A stretch of 64,000 bases of DNA from Anniella stebbinsi (GCA_029215795.1 JARDYH010000007.1:23881763-23945762); one strand, 5' to 3'; positions 1 to 9,975 are shown, numbered from the stretch's first letter. The notes: generated by a model from the letters alone, not told the origin. Numbers and translations are program-made.

Positions 1-176
1 GCCATTGCCGGGCTCTGAGCAGCATCCTCACGCGCGCATTCAACAGGAGGAGGCCCCCGCGGCGCAAGCAGGGAAGACGACGAGCCCCCCCGTCTCGCCC
101 CCCTCTCGCCCCCCGCGGCTTCGCCTCTCGCCCCCAGCCTCCGTCCCTCCGGGCTCCCTCCTTCCCCGGCAGCGCC
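1..176 (+). promoter_or_regulatory. VAT1L: CpG-rich 5' UTR / promoter-proximal region of VAT1L
   Basis: Very GC-rich sequence with many CpG and C-runs leads directly into the start codon. High GC and CpG continue to about position 830, typical of a vertebrate CpG-island promoter. No TATA box is visible. The transcription start site cannot be placed from sequence alone and may lie upstream of the window. Confidence 0.6.
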
Positions 177-403
177 ATGGCCAAGGAAGGCACCGAGAAA
201 GCGGAGGAGACCGAGCAGATGATCGAGAAGGAGGCAGCCGAAGGCGGCGGCGGCGGCGGCGGCGGCAGCCCCAGGGCTGCGGATGCGAAGGAGATGCGAG
301 CCGTCCTGCTTTCCGCCTTCGGGGGCTTGAACAAGCTGCGCGTGTCCAAAAAAGTGATGCCGGAGCCCCAGGAAGGAGAACTCAAGATCCGAGTCAAAGC
401 CTG
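177..403 (+). CDS. VAT1L: VAT1L coding exon 1 (residues 1-75 plus 2 nt)
   Basis: The start ATG at 177 lies in a strong Kozak context (G at -3, G at +4) and begins MAKEGTEKAEETEQMIEKE, as in other VAT1L proteins. Residues 1-40 are an acidic, low-complexity leader with a run of eight Gly (23-30). From about residue 41 (EMRAVLLSAFGGLNKL) the GroES-like MDR fold starts. The exon ends ...GELKIRVKA plus the first two bases of a Cys codon, completed by the first base of exon 2. The donor is GTCCAG, a poor match to GTRAGT, and an (ATG)n repeat follows within 10 bp. No better donor would keep the frame and the family sequence. If intron 1 were retained, translation would run into poly-Met, which is not biologically expected. 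Confidence 0.93.
243..266 (+). repeat. VAT1L: (GGC)8 coding trinucleotide repeat (poly-Gly 23-30)
   Basis: Eight pure GGC codons in exon 1 encode Gly23-Gly30. The human protein has only a short Gly stretch here followed by Asp, so this is a lineage-specific, probably length-variable tract in the unstructured leader. Confidence 0.95.
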
Positions 404-413
404 GTCCAGTATT

Positions 414-460
<47 letters not shown>

Positions 461-467
461 TGATGAT
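414..467 (+). repeat. (ATG)n / (GAT)n microsatellite at the 5' splice site
   Basis: About fifteen ATG units, one interruption, then three more units. It begins 10 bp inside intron 1, so it sits against the exon 1 donor. Confidence 0.97.
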
Positions 468-824
468 TTCGCCCCTTTCTTCCTGCCTTCTCTCTCTCTC
501 TTTTCCACCCTCCCCTCTAGAAGCATCTTTTTCCACCCCTGCCTCGCCCATCCTCTTCCCCCCCCCAAGCGCCGACCCCCACTTCTGTGGGTCTAGCAAA
601 ATAGCTCCCCGGTTGCACGGGGGGATAAAAGTGCATCGGTGAGGGGGGGGGGGTTTGGCCGGGGGGGGAGAGCCCGGAAGGATGCGTGCCAGTTTCGACC
701 CATCAAATGGAGACAGGGGAGGGCTCTCGTTTGCCCTTGGGAGTGGATGGGAAAGGGGCTTCGAAAACACAGAGAGGGGGAACTCGTCCTCCCCCAGCCA
801 CGTTTTTGCAAAGTTACAGCCCGA

Positions 825-1105
825 TCCTGAGCATCTTTACTCGGAAGTAAGCCCCCTCAGCGCAAATTACGCCGCGATCTTAAGCCTGTTTACCCAAAAG
901 TAAGCCCTACTCAGGACAATGGGGCTTAGTCCCAAATAAGGGTGCTACACACTTACTCAGAAGTAAGTCTCACTAAGTGCAGTGAGGCTTACTCCCAAGT
1001 AAGGGTGCCTTGGATTGCAGCCTTCCCGTGCAATCCTATGCACGTTGACTCAGCAGTAAATCCCACTGAGTTCAATGGATTTCGCCCAGGGAAATGTGCA
1101 CAGGA
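825..1105. repeat. Tandem cluster of a ~80-bp imperfect-palindrome repeat
   Basis: Several diverged units of a motif that reads aTCCTATGCAC, then ACTCAGAAGTAAG, CCCACTGAGTTCAATGG, then the inverse TTACTCCCAAGTAAG and GATTGCAG. Single copies occur at 3325-3425, 23990-24075 and 25065-25150, with fragments near 27461 and 46982. The motif is self-complementary across its middle. Confidence 0.75.
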
Positions 1106-2205
1106 TTTAAGCCTCATTAAACCATCCTTTTTTCTGTTGCCTTGGTCTGGTTACCTTGCTGCCATCTTTGGCGAACAGAGCGTCTTAGAAATGGACCATC
1201 CTTGCATTCTAGTGCTGATTGGGAGACCTTGACTATCTTTAACTCCAATTGCTCCAGCCTTGTGAATGGGTGTGATGGAGCAGAGCAGCGTTTTGGCCTC
1301 CTGTACTTCTTTTCCACCAGGTCTTAACTCTTCTTCCATGTTTGTGACTCTGCAGTTTAGTAGTAGAACTGGCTGGTTTCCAAAATGTTGCTTACCTTCT
1401 CATTCTAATAGCTTTCTTGCATGGTGTTAACTTTTTTATTTCTTTTGTCTGTCAGATATGGATTGATTGTGGTTGGTTGTTCTGACCCAGATGAAACCGG
1501 GAAGTGCTTCTATTCTTTTATTGACTGAGCTCAGAATGAATTCCCTTTCTCCCAGAACCCCCATCACGCACGCACGCACACACCTGTCCCCACTGCCTGA
1601 CCGTCCTTCCTGCAAATTTCATTATTTTTCGTTGATGCTATGGCTCAGCATTATGTATGCCTAAGAAAAACGTTGTCGAGATTGTCTAACACTTGGGGAA
1701 ACTAAGGGTGAAAGATTGGTGTTCTAACATCTAGTGGAGTTAGTGCGAACTGAGAACGAATTTTATGTAAGAGGCAGGTTAGCATTGGCGGGCCAGATTC
1801 CGGTGCTGGGAGGGGGGAAGATAACCCACCAACCCCATCATTAGACTCCTGGAGTTACTTGAAAGAAAGATACCATCTCCAAACAAATCAGAACTGGATC
1901 ATAATCTGTAAATTAAGCTAAAACTGCAATCCAGTGTATTCTTCATTGAAATTTAACCCATCAGCATCAATAGGATTTGAAGTTTAATGCTTCTATTAGT
2001 ACCTCCTTCTACCTACTATTATTTAAAAATAATATTTAATATTTTATTTTATTTTATTTACAATGCTTGGGACAAAACCCATCCCCACACTTCACTTTGA
2101 CCATTCCATATCCATCGGTATTGTTTATACATTTTACAACTAAATAACCAACTAGGAACTCCTTAACCAATTCATAAACCAATCAATTGCAATATATGTA
2201 TTAGA

Positions 2206-2229
2206 AACACACACACACACGCACACACA
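2206..2229 (+). repeat. (CA)n microsatellite
   Basis: Short dinucleotide run of CA with one G interruption. Confidence 0.95.
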
Positions 2230-2280
2230 AAGACAATTACAAAAATCAAACCCCAAAACATACAATTTCCTCCACTCCAC

Positions 2281-2644
2281 TCAAATCCTATATTCATAGA
2301 CTCATAGAACAGTAGAGTTCGAAGGGGCCTATAAGGCCATCAAGTCCAACCCCCTGCTCAATGCAGGAATCCACCTTAAAGCATACCTGACACATGTCTC
2401 TCAAGCTAAATCTTGAATGCCTCCCTAGGTCATTGGTTCCATTGTCGTACTGCTCTAACAGTCAGGAAGTTTTTCCTGATGTCTAGCCAGAATCTGGCTT
2501 CCTGTCACTTGAGCCCATTATTCTGCGTCCTGCACTCTGGGTTGATCGAGAAGAGATCCTGGCCTTCCTCTGTGACAACCTTTCATGTATTTGAAGAGTG
2601 CTATCAATTTGGTTGATTATAGGATTTGGCTTTCAAATCCTATA
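2281..2644 (-). mobile_element. CR1-type LINE 3' end, minus orientation, with 12-bp target duplication
   Basis: 2293-2607 matches the CR1 3' region read backwards: TTCATAGACTCATAGAACAG, then GTTCGAAGGGGCC, ATCAAGTCCAACCCCCTGC, AGGAAGTTTTTCCTGATG and TTGAAGAGTGCTATCA. It is heavily 5'-truncated, as is usual for CR1. It is flanked by the 12-mer TCAAATCCTATA on both sides (2281-2292 and 2633-2644). Between the truncated CR1 end and the right 12-mer lies a 20-nt inverted copy of the right flank. Confidence 0.85.
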
Positions 2645-2654
2645 ATCAACCAAA
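2608..2654. repeat. Perfect 20-bp inverted repeat with a 7-nt loop
   Basis: Arms at 2608-2627 and 2635-2654 are exact reverse complements (arm core GGTTGATTATAGGATTT). The loop is 2628-2634. The left arm sits at the 5'-truncated end of the CR1 insertion, and the right arm spans the target duplication and adjoining flank. Confidence 0.95.
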
Positions 2655-2689
2655 CATATAGGAAAGGTTACATTACTTACTCAGATTTT

Positions 2690-2880
2690 ATTGTTATTCA
2701 TTTATTTATTTATTTCACTTCTATACCAACCCATAACTGAAGTACTCTGGGCCATTTATAACAATTCATAAAAATACAAAATGCAACATAAAAATTGTCT
2801 TCATTTTTAATATAGAAAAATTAAAACAATGTAAAGAGCTAATAACAATTTAAATAAACTGTTTATTTAACAATATAGTT
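2690..2880 (-). mobile_element. Interspersed LINE/SINE-tail repeat, family D, minus
   Basis: ATTTATTTATTTATTTCACT, then TCTATACCAACCCATAACTG and CTCTGGGCCATTTATAACAA, then an A-rich body. This is the reverse complement of a tail seen many times here (CCCAGAGAGCTTCGGCT, then TATAAANATGTAATAAATAA). The clade was not determined; the layout resembles an L2/CR1-like LINE end or a SINE sharing it. Confidence 0.6.
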
Positions 2881-3324
2881 GGACCTTTATTAAAAATAAT
2901 AATTATGAAATTTAACCCACCCAAACTATACCTACTAGACAATAGTCTTATGCTGAAGAAAATCCATAATAAATTTCAGTAATCTCAGTAAATGCAGAAG
3001 ATAACTGAGAGTTTTGTTTTAAAGGCCAATTTCACATTGTGATTTTAGAGGCCGAACATGTTGGCATTAACTGATTGACTGATGTACAGAAGATCCTCAG
3101 AACTATGACATTTTGGAAAAGACGGGCAATGAGCAATCAGCAAGTTCATGATTGATTTTTCTCTTGTCTTCCATCATCTCTTATCTTCTATGCTGGCTGG
3201 AAAATGTTGGGAATTGTAGGAGCTTTTTAAGGGGTCTAAATATGCATAGGATTTCACACTAAGAGACCCCAGATGGACAGCTGTCCAGGTTTTAGAAAAA
3301 AAAGTGTTACATTAGCCTCTAAGA

Positions 3325-3425
3325 CCACAGCTGCAATCCTGTACACCCTTATTTATGAGTAAGCCCCATTGAACTCAGTGGGGCGCACTTCTGAGTAAGC
3401 ATGCATAGGATTGCACAGTCAACTG
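3325..3425. repeat. ~80-bp imperfect-palindrome repeat, single copy
   Basis: TGCAATCCTGTACACCC, GAGTAAGCCCCATTGAAC, TTCTGAGTAAGCATGCATAG and GATTGCACAG. Same family as 825-1105. Confidence 0.75.
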
Positions 3426-3854
3426 GATTTATTGGGTTGAATCTAGACTATGTTAGTTGCACTTAAGTCCTGCTGAAATCAATGGGAGTTAAGCTAGTCA
3501 TAACTTTTCAGTGGGATCGAAGGATGACTAACTTCAATTTGGATCCATCCCATTGGTTCATACACCAGAAAGCAATGAGAAGTTGCATGTGCCCGTCTTT
3601 TAACTCTTCCGATTTGAAAACAATCTCGAGATGTAATCACCCATGCTTTTGTGCAAGTAGATAAAACTCACATTGTCCTTAGCTTTTCTGGTTCAGTAAA
3701 GTAGAATGTTGATGGCTATTAATTTCTGCCATGCGAGCATGAAAGCCCTGTTAGGCAGACAGGGTTTTGTGTTTATCCTCCATCAACGGTGTATGGGAGA
3801 GTGCAGTTTTCTTCATTTACTTTTCATTTGCCAGATACTTGTACCCATCCTCCA

Positions 3855-3885
3855 GTAAATAATAATAACAATAATAATAATAGTT
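3855..3885 (+). repeat. (AAT)n-rich low-complexity run
   Basis: Short impure AAT array followed by A-rich DNA to about 3970. Confidence 0.85.
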
Positions 3886-3974
3886 AAATTAATTAAGTTT
3901 AACATTCTTCTTTTTTAAAAAAAATCTTTAAAAAGAAAATTGTAAACTATAAATTAAATAATTAAAGACAAGCA

Positions 3975-4080
3975 ACAAAGCAGGTGTGGGTTCCATCAGT
4001 TTCTGGATGGGAGATAACCTTGGAACTTTGTGTCTATTGTCTTGTGTTCCCTGGTAGAAAGGTAGGCTATAAAAGTAATG
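3975..4080 (+). repeat. 5S rRNA-like fragment (possible 5S-derived SINE)
   Basis: AAGCAGGTGTGGGTTCC, then CTGGATGGGAGATAACCTTG, then GGCTATAAAAG. This resembles the 3' half of 5S rRNA (AAGCAGGGTCGGGCC ... TTGGATGGGAGACCGCCTGG). Only a partial, diverged match is visible, so it is not a functional 5S gene. Confidence 0.5.
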
Positions 4081-5261
4081 TCTAAGGAAGCAATCCTGGG
4101 TCACCTAGACAGTGTCTGGGGAAGTTGTTCAGTTTCCTGGCTCCAACAGGGCTCTGAGTTGGGATCCAGGAAACCGTGCTTCCTGCCCCCTTCCCTGCCC
4201 CCTTGTAGTCAGTGTGGAGAGAACTGCACTTGCAAAACGGAAGATGGAGGTAGGGAAAAGGAGGCATTGCCAGGAGCCAGGAGGGGAGGAGACCAGGGTT
4301 GTGGGGCTATAAGGTATCCCCAGCCTCCTTCCCTCCCCAAAGCCTATGCTAGATGGGCAAAATTGCCCATCTAGCTAAAATGCAGAGCAGGAAGCACCTC
4401 GAGTTCAACGCTTACTTGTACTCTAAACAGAGGGGAGCTCAGCTTGGGGATGTCCATGGGTGTAAGGCCCTACTTACAACCCATGGTCAGCTCCATGGAT
4501 ACAAAACACTCACCAGCAGCATTCAATGGAAGCCCACAAAATGTGGCATTATGGGGGCAGAGCAGGAACACCTTTGGATTTCCATTCCCTAGTACATCCC
4601 AGGATTGAGCTTCTAACTATACCACCCTCAAGAAGATATAGGTATTTTCCCTCCCATTGAAATCAGGAGTCAGGAAGAAAAACTACTCCCACCTCCTGCC
4701 CTGGCTGCCTGTGTTCCAGCAGCATTCCAGGAGCGGCAGTGGCTTCACAACAGATCTCCCCATTGAGGGAGGTCAGCATTGCTCTGTTAGCCTTAAACCA
4801 CGCTACAAAGACCAATGAGTTGACTGTCCTGTATCTGTGTTGTATTGCTTCAAAACCTGCCTCCCAAAACATCGAAACCATGCCCCTACATTTCGACGTA
4901 CATGGGATGTGCATCTGATCTACAGGGTGGCCCATTCAATTTCAAGAGAGCATTCCATGTAGCAGTTTAAAGGATCTTGCCGTGGAGGGAGCAGGAGCTA
5001 AAATTGTCCTCTGTGCGTGCATACATTCACTAAAGCCAATTCTTAAACACACATGCATTGTACTTTCCCCAAGGTGGAGCTGTAGGCAGCTGTCAGAGAT
5101 GAGCCAGAAGTTGAGCCAGAACTAAAGAACATGACCAGATCCAGGGAACACGTGAGACCCAGCAAGGCCTTGATGATCAGGCAGCATATCAGCCCAAAAG
5201 CTCGATGGCCTTTCTTGTCCAGGAGGGTCCAAGAGCCAGTCTAAAATGTTTTAAATATTAG

Positions 5262-5870
5262 TTGTTTTTATGTTTTATTTATTTAATTATTTATTGCGTT
5301 TTTATACCGCCCTATAGCCAACGCTGTCTGGGCAGTTCACAAAAATTAAAACCATGAAATCATTTTAAGAAACATAAAACAAACAACAATCTGAAAACAC
5401 AAAATAACGTACAATATAGCAAATACAACCAGGATAAAACCAAGCAGCAGAGATTAATACAGATTAAAATAAAAAATTTAAACAGCAAGGGTTGAAATTG
5501 GGTTAATTTAGCTGTTAAAATGCTGGGAGAATGAAAAGGTCTTCACCTGGCAACGAAAGGAGTGCAAAGCAGGCGCCAGGCGGAACCTCTCTGGGGAGCT
5601 CATTCCACAGCCAGGGTGCCACAGCAGAGAAAGCCCTCCTCCTGGTGCCCACCTGCCTACTTCCTTCGGCAGGGGCTCACGAAGAAGAATCCCCTGTAGA
5701 TGAACTTAGGGTCTAGGCAGGTACATATGGGAGGAGGTGTTCCTTCAGATAACCTGGCCCCAAGCCATTTAGGGCTTTAAATGTTAGTACCAACACTTTG
5801 AATTGGGCCCGGACCTGGACCGGCAGCCAGTGAATCTGGAAAAGCACTGGCGTGATGTGGTTTTATATCT
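5262..5870 (-). mobile_element. Family D repeat, long copy, minus
   Basis: Begins TTTATTTATTTAATTATTTA, then TATACCGCCCTATAGCC and an A-rich body. It ends with a conserved block GGAGCTCATTCCACAGCC, AGGGTGCCACAGCAGAGAA, CCATTTAGGGCTTTAAATG and GACCGGCAGCCAGTGAATCT. The block recurs near 39235-39370 and, more diverged, at 18440-18490 and 57985-58040. Short open frames in it are not coding. Confidence 0.7.
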
Positions 5871-5965
5871 TGTATATTGACTTTTTAATGTTCAATATTT
5901 TAATTTTTGTACACCGCCCAGAGAGCTTCGGCTATGGGTGGTAGGTAAATGTAATTAATAATAAG
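5871..5965 (+). mobile_element. Family D 3' tail, plus
   Basis: GTACACCGCCCAGAGAGCTT, CGGCTATGGGTGGTAGGTAA, then an AT-rich (TAATAA) tail, directly beside the minus copy. Confidence 0.65.
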
Positions 5966-6395
5966 AAAAATAGGTGGACCAGACCAGAGCCTGAGGATTC
6001 TACCCTGCCAGAAAGATGTTTCAAGCTGTATGTAATGAAATAGTTCGCCACATGGGGAGCCGCACAGAGAACTGAAGATCCTGGCTTCCGGTCCTGGCAG
6101 TTCCTAATACCCTTAGTAGCTCTGAGAACATGCTCCTGATAGTGTGTACTCCACCGAGCACAATTCCCCAGGTCAAATTCAAATTCTAGTCAATAAGAGC
6201 TCACGCCTACACATTGACCTCTGCTGCACAGTGACTTCACTAGCAGCGTAAGGGCAGCACGCACATTCATCCTTCAGCGTGAGGGAGCTTTTTTAAAGCA
6301 CCATTTTCACCGCATACTTTAGGGGATACCTCCTGTCTGTAGGAGACTCTCTCCAGCTCTGCCCCTTCCCCTGATTTGATGCATGCCCATATGAT

Positions 6396-6704
6396 CAGGG
6401 ATGTATGAGAACATTATTTGTATGTGCAAAACAGTTGTTCGCAACCCCGAGTGTGAACGTGCATGCATTTCTGCAGAAAATGTTTGCACGTTTCCGAATT
6501 TGCAGACCCACTAAAAAAAAAAGGTGCATTTTTCATGCTTTACTGAAGGGGGGATGTTCACATTTTGGTTGCGCATTTCTAAAAGTGCACATTTTTCCTG
6601 TTTGGAAAAAAAAATGCTTGTATTTGGTAACGGGTCGAGGCAAGCTTTGTGGAGGAATCAGCGAAACGCCACAAGCTCAGATATTTCATGTTCACCCATC
6701 CCTA
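6396..6704. mobile_element. hAT-like MITE, family E, with degraded 8-bp target duplication
   Basis: Ends CAGGGATGTATG and CACCCATCCCTA. Flanking 8-mers CATATGAT (6388-6395) and CATGTGAG (6705-6712) agree at 6 of 8 positions. The interior is rich in TGCACATTT-like words and homopolymers, as in the copies at 25260-25691, 46490-46826 and 49826-50383. A 188-codon open frame overlaps it but has no family resemblance. Confidence 0.65.
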
Positions 6705-7005
6705 CATGTGAGAGACATCCACTTTACTAATAGGAGAAGTGTCAACCCCTTTTTCTGCTTTGATTACCATTTTCTCTCTCTCTTTTTAATAATTGCCGGA
6801 TGCTATGCCCCACGAGTTCTTTACAAACAAATCTTTATTAGAAATCAGCTGATGTTAAGACCTCTGGGCATTCATGTCGGGGGAGGGGGGGAGTTCTGTC
6901 ATCAAAGAGTTGCACGCTGCTCTCGCTACGCAAATGCCCTGGCGTTTTGTGGGAAGAAAATGTCAAGGTGACCCCTGAGGTGCTTATTTTAGAAACAGTT
7001 GACAC

Positions 7006-7070
7006 TGGGGTGAATTGGTTTGTTTTGCCAAGGGTTACCTGGGGGTGAATTGGTTTGTTTTGCCAAGGGT
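7006..7070 (+). repeat. Tandem duplication (2 x ~33 bp)
   Basis: GGGTGAATTGGTTTGTTTTG CCAAGGGT occurs twice in a row, separated by a few bases. Confidence 0.95.
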
Positions 7071-7539
7071 CAGCTGAAGAGCGACATCCGGGGTAGGTGG
7101 GCCTTGCTGCCTTCCTCAAAAAACTGCTCGGTTCTGTGGGATCTGCAAAAAACCGAAGTGTATCTGATCCTAGAGAGTGTCACGGCAGCAGTTTCATTCT
7201 GTATTTCAAATAATAGTTGGCTGCCCTGCTTCCCCCCCCCCATCCCACCCGTTTATTATTTAGTGGGCTTACCCTGTTCTACTCCCCACTCTTCCTTCCC
7301 GAATTCTAATTTAACTAAGACAAGTTTTCATATTCCAAAATTGGAGCACATAACTCGTCTGGTTCAGACGATCATTTGAGGCTTCATAAACCACAAACCA
7401 GCCTTGAACACACATTGGTGCCAAGCATACCAGCTTCAACACAAGTACCCTGGCTTGTATTAAGCCAGAGTTCCCTGTTACAGCTTGGTCTTTTCCCCTG
7501 CTTATATACTTGTTTTATTTCCCTGTTTTGTTAACCAGT

Positions 7540-7605
7540 TGTGACATGTAAAGAGAGCTTCAGCTATTGGGCTGTATAGATATGTAATAAATACATAAAT
7601 AGTCA
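7540..7605 (+). mobile_element. Family D 3' tail, plus
   Basis: AGAGAGCTTCAGCTATTGGG, then CTGTATAGATATGTAATAAA and TACATAAAT. Confidence 0.6.
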
Positions 7606-8079
7606 GTGTATGCTTTATGTATTTTTAAGGCAGCTCCTAGTGGGAGAGGTGTCTGTGGAAAGGTGGGACCGGAAGGCCAGAGAAAGTTCTGGAAGTAAGA
7701 AGGCCTATTTGTGGGTGGATGGAGTACAGATGCCTGAGAAAAGAATTTGGAGAGAGAGAGAGGCCCAGTTTGTGTAACCTAACAAATAAAACATTTATTG
7801 TGTTCCTAAACTGGATCACTGTCTTCTCTGAAAAATATGAAGCCTCAAGTGATTATCTGAACCAGGCCACAGTTTGCTGCATTTTTAGTGCCTTGCAATT
7901 ATGTACCAGTTACTATGGCTCCGTATTCATTTCCAGGCCCAATTTCAGTTGCTGGTATTAGACTTCAAAGCCTGAATCAGTTTGGGACCAATCTATTTCA
8001 AGGATTGCCTACACCCATATGTCTCTCCCCAAGCCTTAAAACTGGTAATGGAGGCCCTAGACTCTGGTCTGCAAGTGAG

Positions 8080-8404
8080 TAGGGATGTCCATTGCTGGAA
8101 AATCTGGCCTTTCTGGGCCCAGCATGCCCGATTCAGCCTGTATTTGCGAGCCAAGCCATGGTTGTAATTTTTGCAAATAAATATTCACTCAAATTACATC
8201 TGCAATTCATGTACACTGTGCAAATTACAGCCAAGTTTGTGTAATTTGTGCAAATCAAAAAACACCAAAAAATCTGCTAGCTGACCTGATTCAATGCAGG
8301 CCAAGTTGGGCCTGCTAGTGGAAGATGAACCAAAGTCCAGGGGCCCAAGCCAATGAAAGCTCATCAAGCTCCACCCGCCCAACCAGATTCCTCCGACATC
8401 CCTA
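8080..8404. mobile_element. hAT-like MITE, family F
   Basis: Starts TAGGGATGTCC and ends GACATCCCTA. The interior has TTTGCACAAATTACA-type words and GATTCAATGCAGGCC. Flanks CAAGTGAG and CTGGTGAC agree at 5 of 8 positions, compatible with an eroded 8-bp duplication. A second, left-truncated copy is at 54640-54890. Confidence 0.6.
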
Positions 8405-8519
8405 CTGGTGACTCCTATTGGGTTGGTGAGTACCAAGGACAGGGTTTTTTTTTTGTGATGGCCCTGTGTCTGTGAATACCTTTTCCAGGGAGATATGCTT
8501 GGCTCGCTCTGCTAGCTTT

Positions 8520-8780
8520 TAGAAGAGCCCTAAACATTATTTTTAATCCATTCTGATTTTGTGTAATATTATTGTACTGTGTGTTCATAATGGTTTTAGC
8601 CGCTGCTATTGTGTTGATGTTACTTAATATTGCTTTTATCTTAATTTTTGTTGTTATTTAATGTGATTTTATTATTTAAATAGCTTGCATTATTATTATA
8701 TTGTTGCTTTACTGATTTCTTAGGGGGTTAACACATTAAAGGGCACTATAAAGTCTGTTAAATAATAATAAAAATAATCA
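8520..8780 (+). repeat. AT-rich LINE-tail-like segment
   Basis: TTTTAGCCGCTGCTATTGTG, TTTATCTTAATTTTTG and GGCACTATAAAGTCTGTTAA, ending in AATAATAATAAAAATAATC. Layout like a family D tail but too diverged for a firm call. Confidence 0.35.
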
Positions 8781-8877
8781 GTTCACCTGATATTATTTTC
8801 TCCTCTACATTGCCAATGTGCGCATCTGCACTCTTAACACGCAAGCTTGTAAAAATCAATCTTGATGTGAAAGTCTA

Positions 8878-9112
8878 TGGCTGAATTCAGACGACACAAT
8901 AAGCAACTGGGGGGGGGGGGAACAAACGTCAGTTGTATTGACTATCGTGTCATCCGAATGCTGCCATAGTCAACTCAGCGCTGATCCTAATCCACACCAC
9001 AGTTGATTATTTATTACCATGTTGTGTGGGGAGTACCCCCTAGATGAACAACTGTAAAGTTGATTATTACCCCACCATTGACTATTGTGTTGTCCGAATT
9101 CAGCCTATGTGT
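8878..9112. mobile_element. MITE, family G, copy 1
   Basis: Terminal inverted repeats GGCTGAATTCAGACGACACA and TGTGTTGTCCGAATTCAGCC. Internal TCAGTTGTATTGACTATCGT and ACCACAGTTGATTATTTATT. A second copy at 30717-30952 matches along its full length with few differences, apart from a short G-run and a CAACT duplication. Confidence 0.85.
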
Positions 9113-9525
9113 TTGTCTTGAGATTCTTTTGTACAGAATTTTACTGATGGCCACATGTATTCCTCCTGCACTTCGGCAAAACAGCACACAAAAATGATCT
9201 TGCTAGAACCATTATCGACCATCTAGAACCATATATACCATTACATCAGGTTTGCTTTTAGCACTGTTTTATCAAGATGTGTGTGTGCATTGGTAATGTA
9301 GATGGGAAGGGTGGGGAGAAGACACAAAGAGACTTAAACGAACTGAAAGCTGCAGGAGCAAACTGTGCTTGCCTAGTACTCCATACAAATTTGGAGACGA
9401 AAAAAAATGGAACAATGCATCAGTTCCAGTTTTGGAAACAAGACTATGTGGCACTCTAAAATCTGGAAAGTAATTCAGAAGACGAGAATTTCAGAAGCAT
9501 CCTGAGATGTGATATACTCCAGATT

Positions 9526-9672
9526 AGAGTGCCCGTATGGAAAGTAGGACAGGGCTCCTGTATCTTTAACAGTTGTATAGAAAGGAAATTTCAGCAGGTT
9601 TCCTTTGTGTGCATGCAGCACCTGGTGAAATTCCCTCTTCATCACTACAGTTAAAGCTGCAGGATGGGCAAC
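9526..9672. mobile_element. Foldback MITE, family A, half copy
   Basis: AGGACAGGGCTCCTGTATCT, TTAACAGTTGTATAG, TTTCAGCAGG, GGTGAAATTCCCTCTTCATC and GTTAAAGCTGCAGG. This is the left half of the palindromic element seen complete at 12889-13207 and 59864-60184. Confidence 0.8.
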
Positions 9673-9715
9673 TAAGAAGCAGAATATAGAACTGGATCAT
9701 GAGAATGAAAGGGTT

Positions 9716-9975
9716 ATAAGAACATAAGAAGAGCCCTGCTGGATCAGACCAAGGGTCCATCTAATCCAGCACTCTGTTCACATATTGGCCAACTAGCTGT
9801 CGACCAGGGACCCACAAACAGGACACGGTGCAACAGCACCCTCCTACCCATATTCCCCAGCAACTAATATATATATAGGCTTACTGCCTCTGATACTGGA
9901 CTGTGATACTGGGTTAGATTATGTCAATATAGGCAGGCTTCTGGATTCATCCATACTATTGATGGACTCACATCA
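9716..9975 (+). mobile_element. Interspersed repeat, family R, plus
   Basis: AACATAAGAAGAGCCCTGCT, GGATCAGACCAAGGGTCCAT, CCAGCACTCTGTTCACA, then CAACAGCACCCTCC. Reverse copies are at 18120-18235, 21460-21595, 24625-24792 and 36575-36740. Confidence 0.75.

Noticed and set aside
5..463. 152-codon frame upstream of and through exon 1 ending in poly-Asp
   Set aside because: Out of frame with the clear VAT1L reading frame. Pro/Arg-rich because of CpG-island composition, and its poly-Asp is the (GAT)n repeat.
177..596. VAT1L frame continuing past exon 1 into poly-Met
   Set aside because: Reads through the splice donor into the intronic (ATG)n array. Family sequence stops at residue 75.
6405..6971. 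188-codon open frame, the longest in the window
   Set aside because: Overlaps a family E MITE (6396-6704). It translates homopolymers and TGCACATTT words and has no recognisable domain.
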